A DNA stretch of 64,000 nt, taken from Anaerolineae bacterium (lineage in GTDB: Bacteria > Chloroflexota > Anaerolineae > 4572-78 > J111). The translations under genes and the position numbers were made by a program. The notes under the pieces are model-generated. The model was not told the origin of the DNA. It made no database searches and saw only the letters and a list, made by a program, of their open reading frames with translations. Location of the stretch: assembly GCA_023151115.1 (NCBI GenBank), contig JAKLJP010000036.1, forward strand, positions 15,880-79,879, read 5' to 3'. Shown here piece after piece: positions 43,723-52,662 of this stretch. Numbering within the stretch: the first letter of the stretch is position 1; the number at the start of each line of letters is the position of its first letter.

Positions 43723-46143
43723 ATGAGTCACGCCTCACGCCTCACGCTTCACGCTTCTCTCTTTCTCTTCCTCTTCGCCGTTTATCTCCTCACCTACACC
43801 CCGCGCATCAACTCCAGCGATGGGTTGGCCATGTTCGCCACCGCCGAAAGCCTGGTCCGGCGAGGGGCGCTGGACGTTGAGCAAATTCGCTGGATGGATT
43901 TGCAGCAGGGCACCTTTGGGCTGGATGGCCTGCTCTACTCCCGCAAAGGCATCGGCGTTCCGGTGGGGCTGCTGCCGCTGACCTGGCTGGGGCTGGTGGT
44001 TCCCTGGTGGGGCACGGTTAGCGCCAGTTTGCTTTTCAATGCCATTGTCACCGCGTTGACCGCCGTTGTCCTTTCGGCTTATTTGCAGCAGCTTGGCTTC
44101 AGCCCTAACACCGGCCTAATCGTCGCTCTGACCTTTGGCCTGTGTACCCTGGCCTGGCCCTACGCCAAGTCTTTGTTCAGCGACCCATTTTCCGGGCTAC
44201 TCTTGCTGGCCGCGGCTTCTGCCCTATTGAAGTACAGCAGAGGGGCAGAGAGGCAGGGGGGCAGGGGGGAAATAAATCTCTCCCCCGCTCCCCCACTCCC
44301 CCACTCCCCCGCACTTTTGTTATATCCTTTCCTCGCCGGTCTCTTCCTCGGTTGGAACGTCGCCACCCGCTACGCCGAGGCAGTATTTGTGCCGGTGTTT
44401 GGGCTGCTGTTGTTGTATTATGAGATGACGCGATGCGGACGAAGAGGCAAAGAGGCGACAGAAAATTTTCCGCCTCCTCGCCTCACTGCTCCTCGCCTCA
44501 GTCCAATCATCGCTTTCAGTACCCCCATTTTCCTCATCGGCCTGGGTTTGATTACTTTCAACCTCTCCCGTTATGGCGATCCGTTCAACACCGGCTACCT
44601 GCCCAACGAAACCTTCAGCGGCGTTCTGTGGCAGGGGGTGGCCGGCCAGCTTTTTAGCCCGAGCCGCGGTTTATTTCTCTACTGCCCTATTTTTCTTCTG
44701 AGTTTGGTCGGATTTTGGCCCTTTTTCAGGCGCTATCGCCCCGAAGCCATCGTTGCCTTGAGCGTCATTGTGATTCACCTGCTGCTTTACGGAAAATGGT
44801 TCATGTGGCACGGCGGCTATGCCTGGGGACCGCGTTTTATGGTGCCAACCCTGCCGTTTTGGGCCGTCTTTTTGTCCCCGGTGGCGGCCAAAGCCTTCAA
44901 CAAGATTTTGGATTTTGGATTTTCGATTTTGGATTTCCATCCTTCCATCCTTCCATCCTCCATCCTCCGTGTTCTTTTCTTCTCTCTGGCCGGATTGGGG
45001 CTTATCGCCCAACTGCTTAGCGTGGCGATTGACTTTGGCCCGTTCCAAAACTCGCTGCTCGATACCGGCCTGCCCTTGTTCGATCCCCAAACTTTTTTCG
45101 ACCCGCAATTTTCTCCTTTTATCGGGGCATGGCGTTTTGTTAGCCTCGACTCGCTCGACCTGGCCTGGCTTTGGCAGGGACAATTGAACGGCTGGCTGTT
45201 AGTGATGCTGGTAGCAAATATCATTTTGACTGCCTACAATCTGCGGCTCAGCGTGGCGAATGAGGGAGAAAAAGGAGGACGCCGCTGGGAGGGATCGAGC
45301 GGATTGAAGCGGTTTTTTAACCGAGGACTTCCTATGATCTGCATCCTCGTTACGCTGGGGACAGCAGCTTTGCTGCTGGCGTACACCCACACTTTGCCGC
45401 CGCCACCTTTACAGGGAGCAGTCGCCGCGCTGAATGAAGACGTCCGCCCCGCCGATGCGGTGATCACCAACGATCCCGAATTCGCCATGCCTTTTGCCGA
45501 ACTGTACAAAGGCCGCGCTTCTGTGTTAGGGTTACAAAGCGGGGGCTTTCCCCTCCCCGATTCCGTGACCCGGCGGCTGAACGAAACGATTGCGGTACAC
45601 TCGCAAGTCTGGTGGCTGCCCAATGGACTGCCGCCGGAAGAGAGCGCCATCGAGCAAACCCTGCTAGCCAGCGGCTTTCGTGCCCGCAACGACAATTTTG
45701 CAGGACAACGCCTGGTTCTGTTTGCCTTTCCTGCTCCATCAGCCACGGAGCCGGTCATGATAGAAGTTGAGTTTGGCCGGGAAATTAAGCTAATGGAGGC
45801 GGCCTATCCGGCCCAAAGTTCAGCCGGGGCAGCTTTGCCGGTCGAACTGCGCTGGCAGGCATTGGCAAAAGTGGCCGGGGATTATCATGTTTTCATTCAT
45901 TTGGTAGACAAGGCTGAACAAATAGTGGCCCAAGCCGACGGCCAGCCGGCGCTATGGCAGCGCCCCACTTCAACCTGGCCTGCCGGCGAAACAATTATAG
46001 ATCGTCACGGCTTGTGGCTTCCGCCCCAAACCGCGCCGGGGAATTACGCGCTGCGGGTGGGGCTGTATCGCCCCACCGATGGACAACGACTACATTTGAC
46101 GAGCGGGGGTGAGTTTGTAGAATTACCTGTAACGATTCACTAA
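43723..46143 (+). CDS. GT39-like large membrane glycosyltransferase with repeat-encoded inserts
   Basis: The product has 806 residues and is a paralogue of the protein at 6746-9091. After the repeat-derived N-terminus MSHASRLTLHASLF come NSSDGLAMFA, GLCTLAWPYAKSLFSDP and GYAWGPRFMVPT, then a soluble domain (about 560-806). Compared with the paralogue it has extra loop peptides: RGAERQGGRGEINLS plus PPLPHSPAL (from GGCAGGGG / CTCCCCCA tandems, about 44238-44320) and ILDFGFSILDFHPSIL (from GATTTTG and CATCCTTC tandems, about 44900-44970). Two more candidates are near 44435-44510 and 45258-45330. Confidence 0.82.
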   Translation: MSHASRLTLHASLFLFLFAVYLLTYTPRINSSDGLAMFATAESLVRRGALDVEQIRWMDLQQGTFGLDGLLYSRKGIGVPVGLLPLTWLGLVVPWWGTVSASLLFNAIVTALTAVVLSAYLQQLGFSPNTGLIVALTFGLCTLAWPYAKSLFSDPFSGLLLLAAASALLKYSRGAERQGGRGEINLSPAPPLPHSPALLLYPFLAGLFLGWNVATRYAEAVFVPVFGLLLLYYEMTRCGRRGKEATENFPPPRLTAPRLSPIIAFSTPIFLIGLGLITFNLSRYGDPFNTGYLPNETFSGVLWQGVAGQLFSPSRGLFLYCPIFLLSLVGFWPFFRRYRPEAIVALSVIVIHLLLYGKWFMWHGGYAWGPRFMVPTLPFWAVFLSPVAAKAFNKILDFGFSILDFHPSILPSSILRVLFFSLAGLGLIAQLLSVAIDFGPFQNSLLDTGLPLFDPQTFFDPQFSPFIGAWRFVSLDSLDLAWLWQGQLNGWLLVMLVANIILTAYNLRLSVANEGEKGGRRWEGSSGLKRFFNRGLPMICILVTLGTAALLLAYTHTLPPPPLQGAVAALNEDVRPADAVITNDPEFAMPFAELYKGRASVLGLQSGGFPLPDSVTRRLNETIAVHSQVWWLPNGLPPEESAIEQTLLASGFRARNDNFAGQRLVLFAFPAPSATEPVMIEVEFGREIKLMEAAYPAQSSAGAALPVELRWQALAKVAGDYHVFIHLVDKAEQIVAQADGQPALWQRPTSTWPAGETIIDRHGLWLPPQTAPGNYALRVGLYRPTDGQRLHLTSGGEFVELPVTIH

Positions 46144-46175
46144 GAAATGAGACTTGAATAACTTGCCAAATTTAC

Positions 46176-46234
46176 GGGGAGATTAGAGATTGGAGATTAT
46201 TAATCCGAATCTCTAATCTTCAATCTCCAATCTC
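46176..46234. repeat. Tandem-word hairpin upstream of cysH
   Basis: GGGGAGATTAGAGATTGGAG pairs with CTCTAATCTTCAATCTCC. It belongs to the same type as 10871 and 15791, with the outer pair AATAACTT (46157) and AGTTATT (46244). Confidence 0.75.
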
Positions 46235-46288
46235 ACGAATGGGTAGTTATTTAATCCATGATCCCAAGTTACCGAAAGCCCTTCCACC

Positions 46289-47011
46289 GTGCCAGACCTA
46301 GACCTCGCTTCTCTGAACGAACAGTTTGAACAACAGTCGCCCGCCGATATTTTGCGCTGGAGTTGGACAGCTTTTGGCCCACACATCGCCGCCAGTTCTT
46401 CTTTTCAAACCCAAAGTTTACCCTTGTTGCATCTCATCTCGGAAGTCTGCCCGGAGATGCCGGTCATTTTTTTGGATACGGGCTTTCATTTCCCAGAGAC
46501 GCTGACCTTTCGCGACGAGCTTCAGGAGCGTCTCAAGCTGAATATTGTCGTCGCCCGGCCGGCCATCGAAAAAAGCCAGTTGCTGGCTCGTTATGGCGAG
46601 GCGCTCTACCGGCGCGACCCCGATCTGTGCTGCTATCTGAATAAAGTTGAACCGATGCAGCGGGTTGTGACCGGGCTGCGGGCCTGGATCAGCGGGGTGC
46701 GCCGGGATCAAACCGAATATCGCAACGGCTTACAGGTTCTTGAGCCGCAACCTTCCGGTCTGCTCAAGATTCATCCCTTGCTCAACTGGACCCAGAAAGA
46801 AGTCTGGGCTTATATTGACCAATATCAACTTCCAGCCCATCCGTTGATGGCCAAGGGGTATCTCAGCGTAGGCTGCGCTCCTTGTACCCGCCCGGTCTAC
46901 GGCAACGAACACGAGCGTGCCGGTCGCTGGGCCGGTCTGACTAAAACGGAATGTGGCTTGCATTTGAATTTGACCCGCCCCCAGGAGGCAGCACATGACT
47001 CAACCGAATAA
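46289..47011 (+). CDS. cysH: Assimilatory adenylyl-sulfate (APS) reductase
   Basis: The product has 240 residues with a GTG start at 46289. It has the PAPS/APS-reductase fold: SSFQTQSLPLLHL, then IFLDTGFHFPET as the adenylyl-binding loop, and SGVRRDQTEYR. Cys114-Cys115 and Cys196/Cys199 (CAPC) form the 4Fe-4S ligand set that marks APS-using rather than PAPS-using enzymes. ECGLH holds the catalytic Cys222. It reduces activated sulfate to sulfite with thioredoxin. It overlaps the epimerase gene by 17 bases; no sulfate-activation genes are adjacent. Confidence 0.9.
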   Translation: MPDLDLASLNEQFEQQSPADILRWSWTAFGPHIAASSSFQTQSLPLLHLISEVCPEMPVIFLDTGFHFPETLTFRDELQERLKLNIVVARPAIEKSQLLARYGEALYRRDPDLCCYLNKVEPMQRVVTGLRAWISGVRRDQTEYRNGLQVLEPQPSGLLKIHPLLNWTQKEVWAYIDQYQLPAHPLMAKGYLSVGCAPCTRPVYGNEHERAGRWAGLTKTECGLHLNLTRPQEAAHDSTE

Positions 47012-47966
47012 AGCACAACTCATTTTGGTCACAGGAGGGGCCGGCTATATCGGCTCTCAACTCATCCGTGACTTGGTCGCCGACCCTTACTTTGCCAACG
47101 CCACCATTCGGATTTACGACAACATGCAGCGCCAGCATTACTGCGGCTTGATGGATTTACCAACCAGGGGCCGCTATGAGTTTGTCAGAGGCGATATTCT
47201 GGACCGGCTTAACCTGGAACGGGCGATGCACGGCGCTACCAGCGTGATCCATTTAGCTGCCCTGGTGCGCACGCCGCTCAGTTTTGACCAGCCGGAGTGG
47301 ACAGAACAGGTCAATCATTGGGGCACGGCAATGGTGGTTGAGTGCGCCTTAACTATGGGCCTGCCCCATCTGCTTTACGTGAGTTCCGCCAGCGTTTATG
47401 GGCCGGGCGGCCCCTTTCGCGAGGAGGACGTCTGCCGGCCCGTTGGCCCTTACGCCATCTCTAAACGCAAAGGGGAAGAAGAGGTTATCCAGGGCGGCAA
47501 GCGCGGGCTGCCCTTTACCATTGTTCGCCTGGGCACCACCTTTGGCTACGCCCCGGCCATGCGCTTTGACGCCGTAGCCGACCGGCTGACGTATCTGGTG
47601 GGGGTCGGCCGGCCGATGGTCATTCATGGCAGCGGTGAGCAAATCCGCCCGCACATCCACATCCGGGATGCCTCGACGGTGCTGCGCCTGGCCCTGACCA
47701 ACCCCAGCGCCAGAGGGGAAATTTTCAATGCCGTCACCCTTAACCCTACCGTCAACCAGATTGCCCAAACCTTGCAGACCATCAGGCCGGGCGCATCCAT
47801 TCGTTACACCGATCAGGATATTCTGACCGAGTTGAGCTTTGAAGTAGATTCAACCAAGTTGATGGGGTTGGGCTTTCAACCCGAACTCAATTTGGAACAG
47901 GGTTTACAGGAGATGCTGAGTCATTGGCAGGGGTTTCGGCCGCTGGTGGTGGATAGTATGGTGTAA
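46995..47966 (+). CDS. NAD-dependent nucleotide-sugar epimerase/dehydratase
   Basis: The product has 323 residues. AGGAGG is seven bases before the ATG, inside the end of cysH. It has the extended-SDR pattern: LILVTGGAGYIGSQL, then VIHLAALVRTPLSF, then LLYVSSASVYGPG and catalytic YAISKRK. The substrate pocket segment FTIVRLGTTFGYAPAMR is not diagnostic. It probably modifies a nucleotide sugar. Coupling to APS reductase raises sulfated or sulfo-sugars as a thought, but that is speculation. Confidence 0.82.
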   Translation: MTQPNKAQLILVTGGAGYIGSQLIRDLVADPYFANATIRIYDNMQRQHYCGLMDLPTRGRYEFVRGDILDRLNLERAMHGATSVIHLAALVRTPLSFDQPEWTEQVNHWGTAMVVECALTMGLPHLLYVSSASVYGPGGPFREEDVCRPVGPYAISKRKGEEEVIQGGKRGLPFTIVRLGTTFGYAPAMRFDAVADRLTYLVGVGRPMVIHGSGEQIRPHIHIRDASTVLRLALTNPSARGEIFNAVTLNPTVNQIAQTLQTIRPGASIRYTDQDILTELSFEVDSTKLMGLGFQPELNLEQGLQEMLSHWQGFRPLVVDSMV

Positions 47967-48029
47967 TTAGAGATATGCTCAAAAAGCACAAAGCTCTTTC
48001 CAATATCAAATTTGACCCATGATGTTTGA

Positions 48030-49192
48030 GCAAATATTTTTTCGAAAAAATAGTTAGTGTCTTTTAGTTTTCGCAAATTCATCTCCGCCCTCTGGCGTTT
48101 TTCAAATTTGCGACAAGTGGTCAGACAGCCGCCCTGCGACCAATTTTTGTGAGCGATTGGGCAGGTCTGGCCGGTCGGGGTCGGAAACAGGAGGGGGCAG
48201 GCATAGCGACCGCGCTCATGCTCGACCAGGCTGGTGTAGCAGATGAAGGTGGTTGTGAGGGGCATGGCCAAATCGGCCTGGTATAAAGGTAAACCGGCCT
48301 CATCAAAGGCGCGTTTGACCCCGTCGCGTTCGGTGTGCGGGACAGCGGCAAAGCCACCGGCGGTATGAAAATACTCAAAAACATAGAACGGATCAAAAGC
48401 CGCATCAAAGGCGCAGAAAGGTGGTTTGAAACCCAGGCGACGCTCAACCTGAGCCATCAAGGAGAAGAAGTAAGTGACATCATTCTTATCGAAGGTCTGG
48501 GTCAATTCGGCCAGGACGAACTCACCCCACTCGGGGACTTTGGTGACCACCACGCCTGAACCGTAACCCCAGTAGTAGACATCGCTGGAGGAGAAGTTGG
48601 TTACGGCTTTGGGCTTTTTGGCCGGAGTGGGCGGTTTGTCGAAAGTTGTGTAAATTGCCCGTCTCCCTCAAGGGAATCGGGGTTTAACACAAAATTTGTG
48701 ATACCGCCCCGGAGTGGGCGGTTGAGCCGGAGCGGTTTCGACGTTGGCTTCCTCGGAGGAGACATTGCGCTTCATTTTGCAGCCGAGTTTACAGTCCCGG
48801 TCGCCTGTGGGTTGGCGGTTTTTGTCCAGGCGGTCGCCTTCCAGAACGTAGGCTTTGGGATTATTCTCTTTAACCCAGGCCAAAATATGCTTGGTATCCA
48901 GGGAAATAGCTTCGCCAAAGCGAACATCGGGGGGTAATTCCTGCCGCAACAGGGAAACGGTGCTATCGAGCAGGAATTGCAGGGCGTCATTGGGCAAGGT
49001 CCGTAAGACCCGGCCAAAGTGACGGCTGGTCGGCAGGCTGGCTTGGACATCGAAGCCCCAGGCGAAGCGGTCAGACGGTTCGAGCGGAAAACCCAAGACC
49101 CGGACCAGGGCTGGGTGTTCAACCAGGTAAGCGGCCACAAAGGGACGCGGGGGGCCGAGGTTGGGCCTGTTAGAGAGTGACTTTTCCTGCAA
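48030..49192 (-). pseudogene. Broken DDE-type transposase remnant
   Basis: Two reading frames on the minus strand together spell a transposase. The first (49192-48668) holds FGEAISLDTKHILAWVKEN, with a likely catalytic Asp, and GDRDCKLGCK. The second (ending upstream of 48030) holds FCAFDAAFDPFYVFEY and PTPTGQTCPIAHKNWSQGG. A frameshift with a stop near 48668 separates them, and PPTP motifs lie on both sides. The C-terminal part after RKFEKRQR looks lost. The exact IS ends are not visible. Confidence 0.75.
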
Positions 49193-49214
49193 AGACTGAA
49201 ATAGAGGGCTGATT

Positions 49215-49269
49215 TCTAATACAATTCTAACACTCTGCTAATATGATTCTAACAGAGGATTAATAGTAT
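49215..49269 (+). promoter_or_regulatory. Four 11-bp-phased TCTAAYA repeats and -10 before groES
   Basis: TCTAATA (49215), TCTAACA (49226), GCTAATA (49237) and TCTAACA (49248) are exactly 11 bases apart. A -10-like TAGTAT starts at 49264, 16 bases after the start of the last repeat. No -35 consensus and no CIRCE element are seen. The groES start is at 49418, so the leader would be about 140 nt. Confidence 0.7.
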
Positions 49270-49417
49270 TTATCCTCGTAAGCGATAGTTAACCCAACTT
49301 TCAGGCTTAAAACGTAAAACGTAAAACGTAAGAACCATTACGTGGTGCGCTTTACGTTTTTTGTCGCCACTAAACCGTAATCCAAATTTATTCTAAAAAA
49401 GATGGAGGTTTAAACGT

Positions 49418-49714
49418 ATGTCAGACTTAAAACTGCGCCCTCTGGGCGACCGGGTATGGGTAGAGCCGATTGAGCGCGAAGAGATGACCGCTTCCGGCAT
49501 TGTCCTGCCTGAAACAGCCAAAGAAAAGCCCATGGAAGGCCGGATTTTGGCCGTTGGGCCGGGCAACCGCAAGGAGGATGGCGAGCGCGCTCCCCTGGAT
49601 GTCAAAGTGGGTGATAAGGTGCTCTTTGCCAAATACGCCGGCACTGAACTCAAACACAATGGCTCCAAATATCTGATCATGCGCGAAAGCGATTTGCTGG
49701 CGGTGATTGACTGA
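49418..49714 (+). CDS. groES: Co-chaperonin GroES
   Basis: The product has 98 residues, the normal GroES length. It starts [17 protein letters not shown]; the mobile loop is [16 protein letters not shown] and the roof region [13 protein letters not shown]. It forms the seven-fold lid on GroEL. The ribosome binding site is TGGAGG. groEL follows 128 bases later, after a tandem-word spacer. Control is probably through the phased repeats at 49215-49269 rather than HrcA/CIRCE. Confidence 0.96.
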   Translation: MSDLKLRPLGDRVWVEPIEREEMTASGIVLPETAKEKPMEGRILAVGPGNRKEDGERAPLDVKVGDKVLFAKYAGTELKHNGSKYLIMRESDLLAVID

Positions 49715-49752
49715 GAGAAGCTGTTTCAAATATCCACAAAAGTTATAATCAA

Positions 49753-49820
49753 GGTAGCAGGGTCGCAGAGTAGCAGGGTCGCAACTATTCTGACTACTGA
49801 TTACTGTCTACCGTCTACTA
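49753..49820. repeat. Tandem-word spacer between groES and groEL
   Basis: GTAGCAGGGTCGCAGA is repeated twice, then TGACTACTGATTACTG and TCTACCGTCTAC words follow. It has partial self-complementarity. It ends just before the groEL ribosome binding site (AAGGAG). Confidence 0.65.
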
Positions 49821-49842
49821 TTTTTTTAAGGAGAAAACATCT

Positions 49843-51477
49843 ATGCCAAAACAACTTATTTTTCAGGATGAAGCGCGCCGGCAGCTAAAGGCCGGCATTG
49901 ACACCCTGGCCCAGGCCGTTGCCACGACCCTGGGACCCAAAGGCCGCAACGTGGCCCTGGATAAAAAGTGGGGTGCCCCGACCGTGACCCACGACGGCGT
50001 CACCGTAGCTAAAGAGATTGAACTGAAAGACCCCTATGCCAATATGGGCGCCCAACTGCTCAAAGAAGCCGCCACCAAAACCAACGACATCGCCGGCGAC
50101 GGCACCACCACCGCCACCGTGCTGGCCCATATTATGGTCAACGAAGGCTTGAAGAACGTAGCCGCCGGGGCCAACCCCATGCTGCTCAAGCGCGGCATCG
50201 AGAAGGCGACCAACGCCGTCACCCAGGCTATCCGCGATGCGGCCATCACCATTGATACCAAAGAAGAGATTGCCAGCGTCGCCTCCATCTCGGCCCAAAA
50301 CCGCGAGATTGGCGATTTGATTGCCGAAGTCATGGACAAAGTCGGCAAAGACGGCGTCATCACCGTCGAAGAAAGCAAGGCCCTGGCCTTTGAAACCGAG
50401 TACGTCGAAGGCATGCAGTTTGACCGGGGCTATATCTCGCCCTATTTCATCACCAATCAAGATTCGATGCAGGCCGTATTGGAAGAGCCGTATGTGCTCA
50501 TCCACGATAAGAAAATCTCCGCCGCCGCCGATTTGATCCCGGTGCTGGAAAAGTTGGTTCAGACCGGTAAGCGCAACCTGCTGATTATTGCCGAAGATGT
50601 GGACGGCGAAGCCCTGGCTACCCTAGTTTTGAACAAGCTGCGCGGCACCTTTAATGTGCTGGCGGTCAAAGCCCCCGGCTTTGGCGACCGACGCAAGGCT
50701 ATGCTGCAAGACATCGCTATTTTGACCGGCGGCACGGTCATCAGCGAGGAGATGGGCCGCAAGCTGGAAAGCACCACCCTGGCCGACCTGGGCCGCTGCG
50801 ATAAAGTAGTCTCGACTAAAGACGATACGACCATTGTCGGCGGGCATGGTAAAGAGGAAGACATCAAAGGCCGGATCAACCAGATCAAGGTGGAAATCGA
50901 GAACACCACCTCCGACTATGACCGGGAGAAACTGCAAGAGCGGCTGGCCAAACTGGCCGGCGGTGTGGCCGTCATCCGCGTCGGCGCGGCCACCGAAACC
51001 GAGCTGAAAGAGAAGAAGCACCGGGTGGAAGACGCCCTTAGCGCCACCCGCGCCGCGGTAGAGGAGGGCATTGTGCCCGGCGGTGGGGTAGCTCTGATCA
51101 ATGCTGTGTCCTCGCTGGACAACGTAACCAGCGATGTACCCGACGAGCGCACCGGCATCGCCATTGTCCGCCGTGCCCTGGAAGAGCCGCTGCGCGGCAT
51201 TATGCGCAACGCCGGCCTGGATGGTTCGGTGGTGCTGCAAGAGGTGAAACGCCGCCAGGAAAGTGAGAAGAACAATAAGATCGGCTATGACATTATGACC
51301 GATCAATATGTGGATATGGTCAAAGCCGGTATCATTGACCCGGCCAAAGTAACGCGCGGTGCGTTGGCTAACGCCGCCTCCATTGCCGCTATGATCTTAA
51401 CCACCGAAGCCCTCATCACCGATGCGCCGGAAGAGAAACCGCAGCCCGCTGCGCCGGCCATGCCGCCGGAGTATTGA
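49843..51477 (+). CDS. groEL: Chaperonin GroEL
   Basis: The product has 544 residues, the usual length. Landmarks are [18 protein letters not shown], the ATP-site [11 protein letters not shown], the apical domain with [13 protein letters not shown] and the C-terminal equatorial part [13 protein letters not shown]. The tail ends [10 protein letters not shown] in place of the Gly-Met repeats of E. coli GroEL. It folds proteins in the cytoplasm with GroES. Confidence 0.97.
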   Translation: MPKQLIFQDEARRQLKAGIDTLAQAVATTLGPKGRNVALDKKWGAPTVTHDGVTVAKEIELKDPYANMGAQLLKEAATKTNDIAGDGTTTATVLAHIMVNEGLKNVAAGANPMLLKRGIEKATNAVTQAIRDAAITIDTKEEIASVASISAQNREIGDLIAEVMDKVGKDGVITVEESKALAFETEYVEGMQFDRGYISPYFITNQDSMQAVLEEPYVLIHDKKISAAADLIPVLEKLVQTGKRNLLIIAEDVDGEALATLVLNKLRGTFNVLAVKAPGFGDRRKAMLQDIAILTGGTVISEEMGRKLESTTLADLGRCDKVVSTKDDTTIVGGHGKEEDIKGRINQIKVEIENTTSDYDREKLQERLAKLAGGVAVIRVGAATETELKEKKHRVEDALSATRAAVEEGIVPGGGVALINAVSSLDNVTSDVPDERTGIAIVRRALEEPLRGIMRNAGLDGSVVLQEVKRRQESEKNNKIGYDIMTDQYVDMVKAGIIDPAKVTRGALANAASIAAMILTTEALITDAPEEKPQPAAPAMPPEY

Positions 51478-51479
51478 TA

Positions 51480-51592
51480 GAAGAAAGAGGAGAGAGGATG
51501 GAAGATAGAGGATAGAGGATAGAAGATAGAAGATAGAGGATAGAGATAGCCTCTTTCTATCTACTATCTTCCTCCCTACTCCCTACTCTTTA
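51480..51592. repeat. Purine/pyrimidine tandem-word hairpin after groEL
   Basis: A purine-rich arm of GATAGAGGATAGAAGATAGA words (51498-51550) faces a pyrimidine arm with CTTTCTATCTACTATCTTCC (51552-51573) and CTACTCCCTACTC words. The next gene's ATG comes 4 bases after the end and has no visible Shine-Dalgarno sequence. Confidence 0.7.
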
Positions 51593-51595
51593 TCT

Positions 51596-52210
51596 ATGTC
51601 GGGACTTGAAGATTTAACAAGCACGCGGGAGGCTTTGCGCGAGCTGGCCCGCGTGGTCAAAACAACCCGGCAAACGCTGGCAGTTGTAATCCAGGAGCAG
51701 CGACTGGCCGGGCGGCAGCTTAGCTACCGCCCCGGCCAGTTGGCCGAAACCCTGCAACACCTAGAAGATGTGCGTGAAGGCTTTATGCTCAGCCAGCGCA
51801 CCTCTTCCTCTTTAAGCCTGGGCGAATTAAGGGCGCTGATTCAGCATGTGCTGCTGGATTGGGAATGGCTGGATACTTTAAACTTGGCCTTTAGCCCCGC
51901 CGGCGAAATCGAACCCCCCCAGCCGCAATTGTTATACTTTAATCATGCTCTGGTGGCCCTGGCCGCGCTGCCCCATTTGCCGGCCCAGGCAGTCACGTTT
52001 CCCCAAAAACACCCTACTTATGCCGACGTTACCGCGCCGGGGCTGCCCGGCGACCTTCTGGCCCGCATCGAAGAGATCGAGCAGATTATTTACCAAACCG
52101 AGGCCATGCCGGCCAAAACGCCGCCGTATGACCCCTTCCGGCGTACTTATGCCTTTTTCGAGGCGAGTACGTGGCTGGTCAATAATTATTTGGAAACCCT
52201 GATTAAGTAA
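51596..52210 (+). CDS. Unrecognised helical protein in the chaperone island
   Basis: The product has 204 residues. I do not recognise the family. It is mostly alpha-helical by composition, starts with LTSTREALRELARVVKTT, and has a central segment with LLDWEWLDTL and an FFEASTWLVNNYLETL end. It has no signal peptide, membrane helix or cysteine. It follows groEL after a tandem-word spacer and lacks a clear ribosome binding site. Codon usage resembles its neighbours, so it is probably a real gene. Confidence 0.6.
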   Translation: MSGLEDLTSTREALRELARVVKTTRQTLAVVIQEQRLAGRQLSYRPGQLAETLQHLEDVREGFMLSQRTSSSLSLGELRALIQHVLLDWEWLDTLNLAFSPAGEIEPPQPQLLYFNHALVALAALPHLPAQAVTFPQKHPTYADVTAPGLPGDLLARIEEIEQIIYQTEAMPAKTPPYDPFRRTYAFFEASTWLVNNYLETLIK

Positions 52211-52269
52211 CCCTCTCTTCGTGACGAAACCGAGTTTCGCCACACCCTGGTTGACTGACAGAATTAATA

Positions 52270-52347
52270 TTTCACCGCAGAGGACGCAGAAAACGCAGAG
52301 ATTTTTTATAAATTTCCTCGGCGGACTCTGCGCTCTCGGCGGTTAAT
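52270..52347. repeat. Dispersed hairpin repeat, ACGCAGAG family
   Basis: TCACCGCAGAGGACGCAG and ACGCAGAG words pair with CTCTGCGCTCTCGGCGG. It lies in a 452-bp gap without genes, next to the type A MITE-like copy 2. Confidence 0.7.
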
Positions 52348-52349
52348 TT

Positions 52350-52440
52350 AGAGCCTATCCGAATAACCCCGTAGTGACGCATCCCTATGCGTCACCGGCT
52401 GGCATAGGGATGCCAACCTACCCTTTTTCGGATAGGCTCT
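52350..52440. mobile_element. MITE-like element, type A, copy 2
   Basis: It is 91 bp with the same perfect 14-bp ends (AGAGCCTATCCGAA) as the copy at 5384-5471. It differs in the core by a few substitutions and small length changes. Confidence 0.85.
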
Positions 52441-52517
52441 TAAGCCGCAAGGTTAAATTAGTCGGTCAACCAGCACCAGCGCCCAAAGACTTTTCGTCTC
52501 ATCTTCCCTGTCCTGAT

Positions 52518-52572
52518 TCTAATACACATCTAACATTCCTCTATCGTACTTCTAACAACTCCTTTTTATGAT
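52518..52572 (+). promoter_or_regulatory. Four 11-bp-phased TCTAAYA repeats and -10 before hsp20
   Basis: TCTAATA (52518), TCTAACA (52529), TCTATCG (52540) and TCTAACA (52551) are exactly 11 bases apart. A -10 TATGAT lies at 52567-52572, again 16 bases after the start of the last repeat, as in the groES array. The hsp20 start is at 52663. Confidence 0.72.
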
Positions 52573-52662
52573 AAAGGCATCAATCAACCACAAAACCTGT
52601 CAGGCCTGACAGACCTGATAGGTGTGAGAGAAATATTTAAGGACAGTAAAGGAGATAGGACA

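Noticed and set aside
49215..49417. CIRCE/HrcA operator before groES
   Set aside because: No TTAGCACTC-N9-GAGTGCTAA-like inverted repeat is present; CTAACACTC occurs once without its partner.
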